From: Dyadobacter sediminis
GTDB taxonomy: Bacteria > Bacteroidota > Bacteroidia > Cytophagales > Spirosomataceae
Assembly (NCBI RefSeq): GCF_005860765.1
Contig: NZ_VCEI01000028.1
Location: 535,357-599,356 of the forward strand
Reading direction: 5' to 3'
Length of the DNA: 64,000 nt
Part shown: positions 62,821-64,000 of the stretch, in pieces
Position numbering within the stretch: position 1 is the stretch's first letter
Layout: each line of letters starts with the position of its first letter
Position numbers and translations under genes: made by a program
The notes under the pieces: generated by a model
What the model saw: the letters and a program-made list of their open reading frames with translations, nothing else
Database searches by the model: none
What the model was told of the DNA's origin: nothing

Positions 62821-64000
62821 ATGAAATTGAATTTTAAAAATATAATTGTCATTGCTGCACTGATTACCGGAGGTTTATCTTCCTGCGACACGGAATTTCT
62901 GGACGTAACGCCGCCGAGCGAGATTGCAAGCGAGCAGGTCTGGACCGACGGCGCACTTTCAGAGGCCTTTGTTACCGGTATTTACTCCGGTCTTCAGCAG
63001 GGTGGTTTCAGCGAGCAGATGCTGGCTTCGCTCACCGACGAAGCGGTTTTCACGCATACGGGCCGCAACATCAACACGGTCAACGAAGGAAGTCTGAGCC
63101 CTTCCAACCTGGGCTGGGTGGACGATACCTACGGATGGAGCCCGATGTACCAGCGCATACGCTCGACCAACATCGCGATCCAGAACCTGAAAACAGCCAC
63201 TTTCACCGATGAGACGCTGAAAAGCAGGCTGATGGGCGAGGCTTACTTTCTGAGGGCCTACTACTACCAGCAGCTGGTGCGCTACTACGGTTCTGTCCCG
63301 CTGATCACCAAGGTATATGATTTGAACGAGGATTATGCCGTGGCCCGCAACACCTTTGAGGAATGTGTGAGCTTCATTGTGAGCAATGCCGACAGTGCGG
63401 CCATGCTGCTGGAAGGCAAGACGCTGGTTAAAGGCCGTGCGACCAAAGAAGCTGCGCTGGCACTTAAATCCCGTATCCTGTTGTATGCGGCCAGTGATTT
63501 GCACGACATCCCGACTGCGAAGGCCAAGTCCAGCGTGATCGCTGCTTATGCCAAGCCTGAGTTTCTGGGGTATCTTTCCGGCGACCGCAAGGCACGCTGG
63601 CAGGCTGCACAGGCCGCAGCCAAGGCGGTCGTGGACCTGACGGCGAGCCGGGGCTACAAGCTGAACCTGACTGCGCCGGTAAGTGCTGCGGAAGGCAAGC
63701 TGAACTACATCTCCATCTCGATGGGGGGCGGAAGCACAGACAAGACCTTGGACGCATCGGCCGGAAACGAGATCATCTTTGGCCGCTACTTTACGCCGAG
63801 TTTGAGCGAAGGTGCACGCCAGACGGGTCTGAACAACGGTCCGAACGGCTACCACAACTGGGCAGGCAACACACCGATCGGCCTTCTGGTGGATGACTAC
63901 GAGATGATGGACGGAACGCCATTCAACTGGACCAACCCGGTTGAGAAAGCCAGTCCTTACGCCAACCGTGACCCGCGTTTCTATGCCACGGTGCTCTATG
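62821..64000 (+). CDS. SusD/RagB-family lipoprotein, 3' end outside window
   Basis: The frame is open from the ATG at 62821 to the window end (393 codons seen). The lipoprotein signal is IAALITGGLSSCDTEFL (lipid at Cys). SusD core patterns are QRIRSTNIAIQNLKTATFTDETLKSRLMGEAYFLRAYYYQQLVRYYGSVPLIT and KEAALALKSRILLYAASDLHD. Base composition jumps to about 55-70% G+C after codon 20 and the codons favour CTG, GAG, AAC and TAC, unlike the preceding susC. A long antisense frame over it (62959-63855) is a by-product of this composition. Confidence 0.92.
   Translation, partial: MKLNFKNIIVIAALITGGLSSCDTEFLDVTPPSEIASEQVWTDGALSEAFVTGIYSGLQQGGFSEQMLASLTDEAVFTHTGRNINTVNEGSLSPSNLGWVDDTYGWSPMYQRIRSTNIAIQNLKTATFTDETLKSRLMGEAYFLRAYYYQQLVRYYGSVPLITKVYDLNEDYAVARNTFEECVSFIVSNADSAAMLLEGKTLVKGRATKEAALALKSRILLYAASDLHDIPTAKAKSSVIAAYAKPEFLGYLSGDRKARWQAAQAAAKAVVDLTASRGYKLNLTAPVSAAEGKLNYISISMGGGSTDKTLDASAGNEIIFGRYFTPSLSEGARQTGLNNGPNGYHNWAGNTPIGLLVDDYEMMDGTPFNWTNPVEKASPYANRDPRFYATVLY

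Noticed and set aside
62959..63855. 298-codon open frame antisense to the last SusD gene
   Set aside because: It arises from the GC-rich codon bias of the SusD gene, which has diagnostic motifs on the plus strand.
1..64000. tRNA, rRNA or known riboswitch genes in the intergenic gaps
   Set aside because: I read each gap over about 70 bp and saw no cloverleaf, no CCA-ended stem, and no recognisable TPP, cobalamin or SAM core; a covariance-model search would settle this.

Overview
The window reads as the chromosome of a Bacteroidota member, most likely a Dyadobacter-like Cytophagales (inference). The signs are SusC/SusD pairs with a Bacteroidota-type ECF sigma/FecR pair, a type IX secretion sorting domain, an LQNC-type lipoprotein, and many copies of the phylum's TAnnTTTG -7 promoter box just upstream of genes. 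About 53 protein genes are supported on both strands; I saw no rRNA, tRNA or CRISPR array. Genes run off both ends: a PepSY protein on the left and a SusD lipoprotein on the right.

Layout. 1-3290: PepSY protein end, a GH16 glucanase, a bile-acid-symporter-like transporter and a DUF4230 protein. 3317-8938: a glutamine synthetase-like ligase, short-chain dehydrogenase, aldehyde dehydrogenase and class I amidotransferase. Together these look like a gamma-glutamylation route for breaking down an amine or amino alcohol. The ligase is separated from the rest by a REP-associated transposase (RAYT) and an array of hairpin-rich 109-bp repeats. 8998-14137: a phosphoribosyltransferase, a decayed alpha-galactosidase relic, Kup, and divergent mntH/mntR with dyads in the shared promoter region. 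14151-22793: LptF/G-type permease, EamA exporter, then a surface-glycan cluster (two polyprenyl-phosphate-type GT2s, two large membrane proteins, one MBOAT acyltransferase).

22893-36000: GroES-like protein, aldo-keto reductase, DbpA-like helicase, polysaccharide deacetylase, cold shock protein, YheT hydrolase, the serine pathway in two genes (a SerB-SerA fusion followed by SerC), a GH5-like lipoprotein, a T9SS cargo protein, a lipocalin-like lipoprotein and an MFS transporter. 36141-46844: a gluconate-dehydrogenase-subunit-3/GMC oxidoreductase pair, a sigma/FecR/SusC/SusD regulated uptake module, and a convergent xylose isomerase.

47058-57696: housekeeping genes (PpiD-type chaperone, SCP2 protein, PdxJ, YqeY, CvpA, RlmN, PiT, NadA, NadB). 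57675-64000: a vanadium haloperoxidase-type lipoprotein overlapping nadB tail to tail, then a second SusC/SusD pair without its own sigma/FecR. Its SusD turns abruptly GC-rich just after the lipoprotein signal.

The overall picture is a glycan-degrading, surface-decorating aerobe. The most unusual items are the gamma-glutamyl cluster split by the RAYT repeat island, the SerB-SerA fusion, the mntH/mntR operator architecture, the GH36 fossil that has lost its nucleophile, and the composition break in the last SusD.
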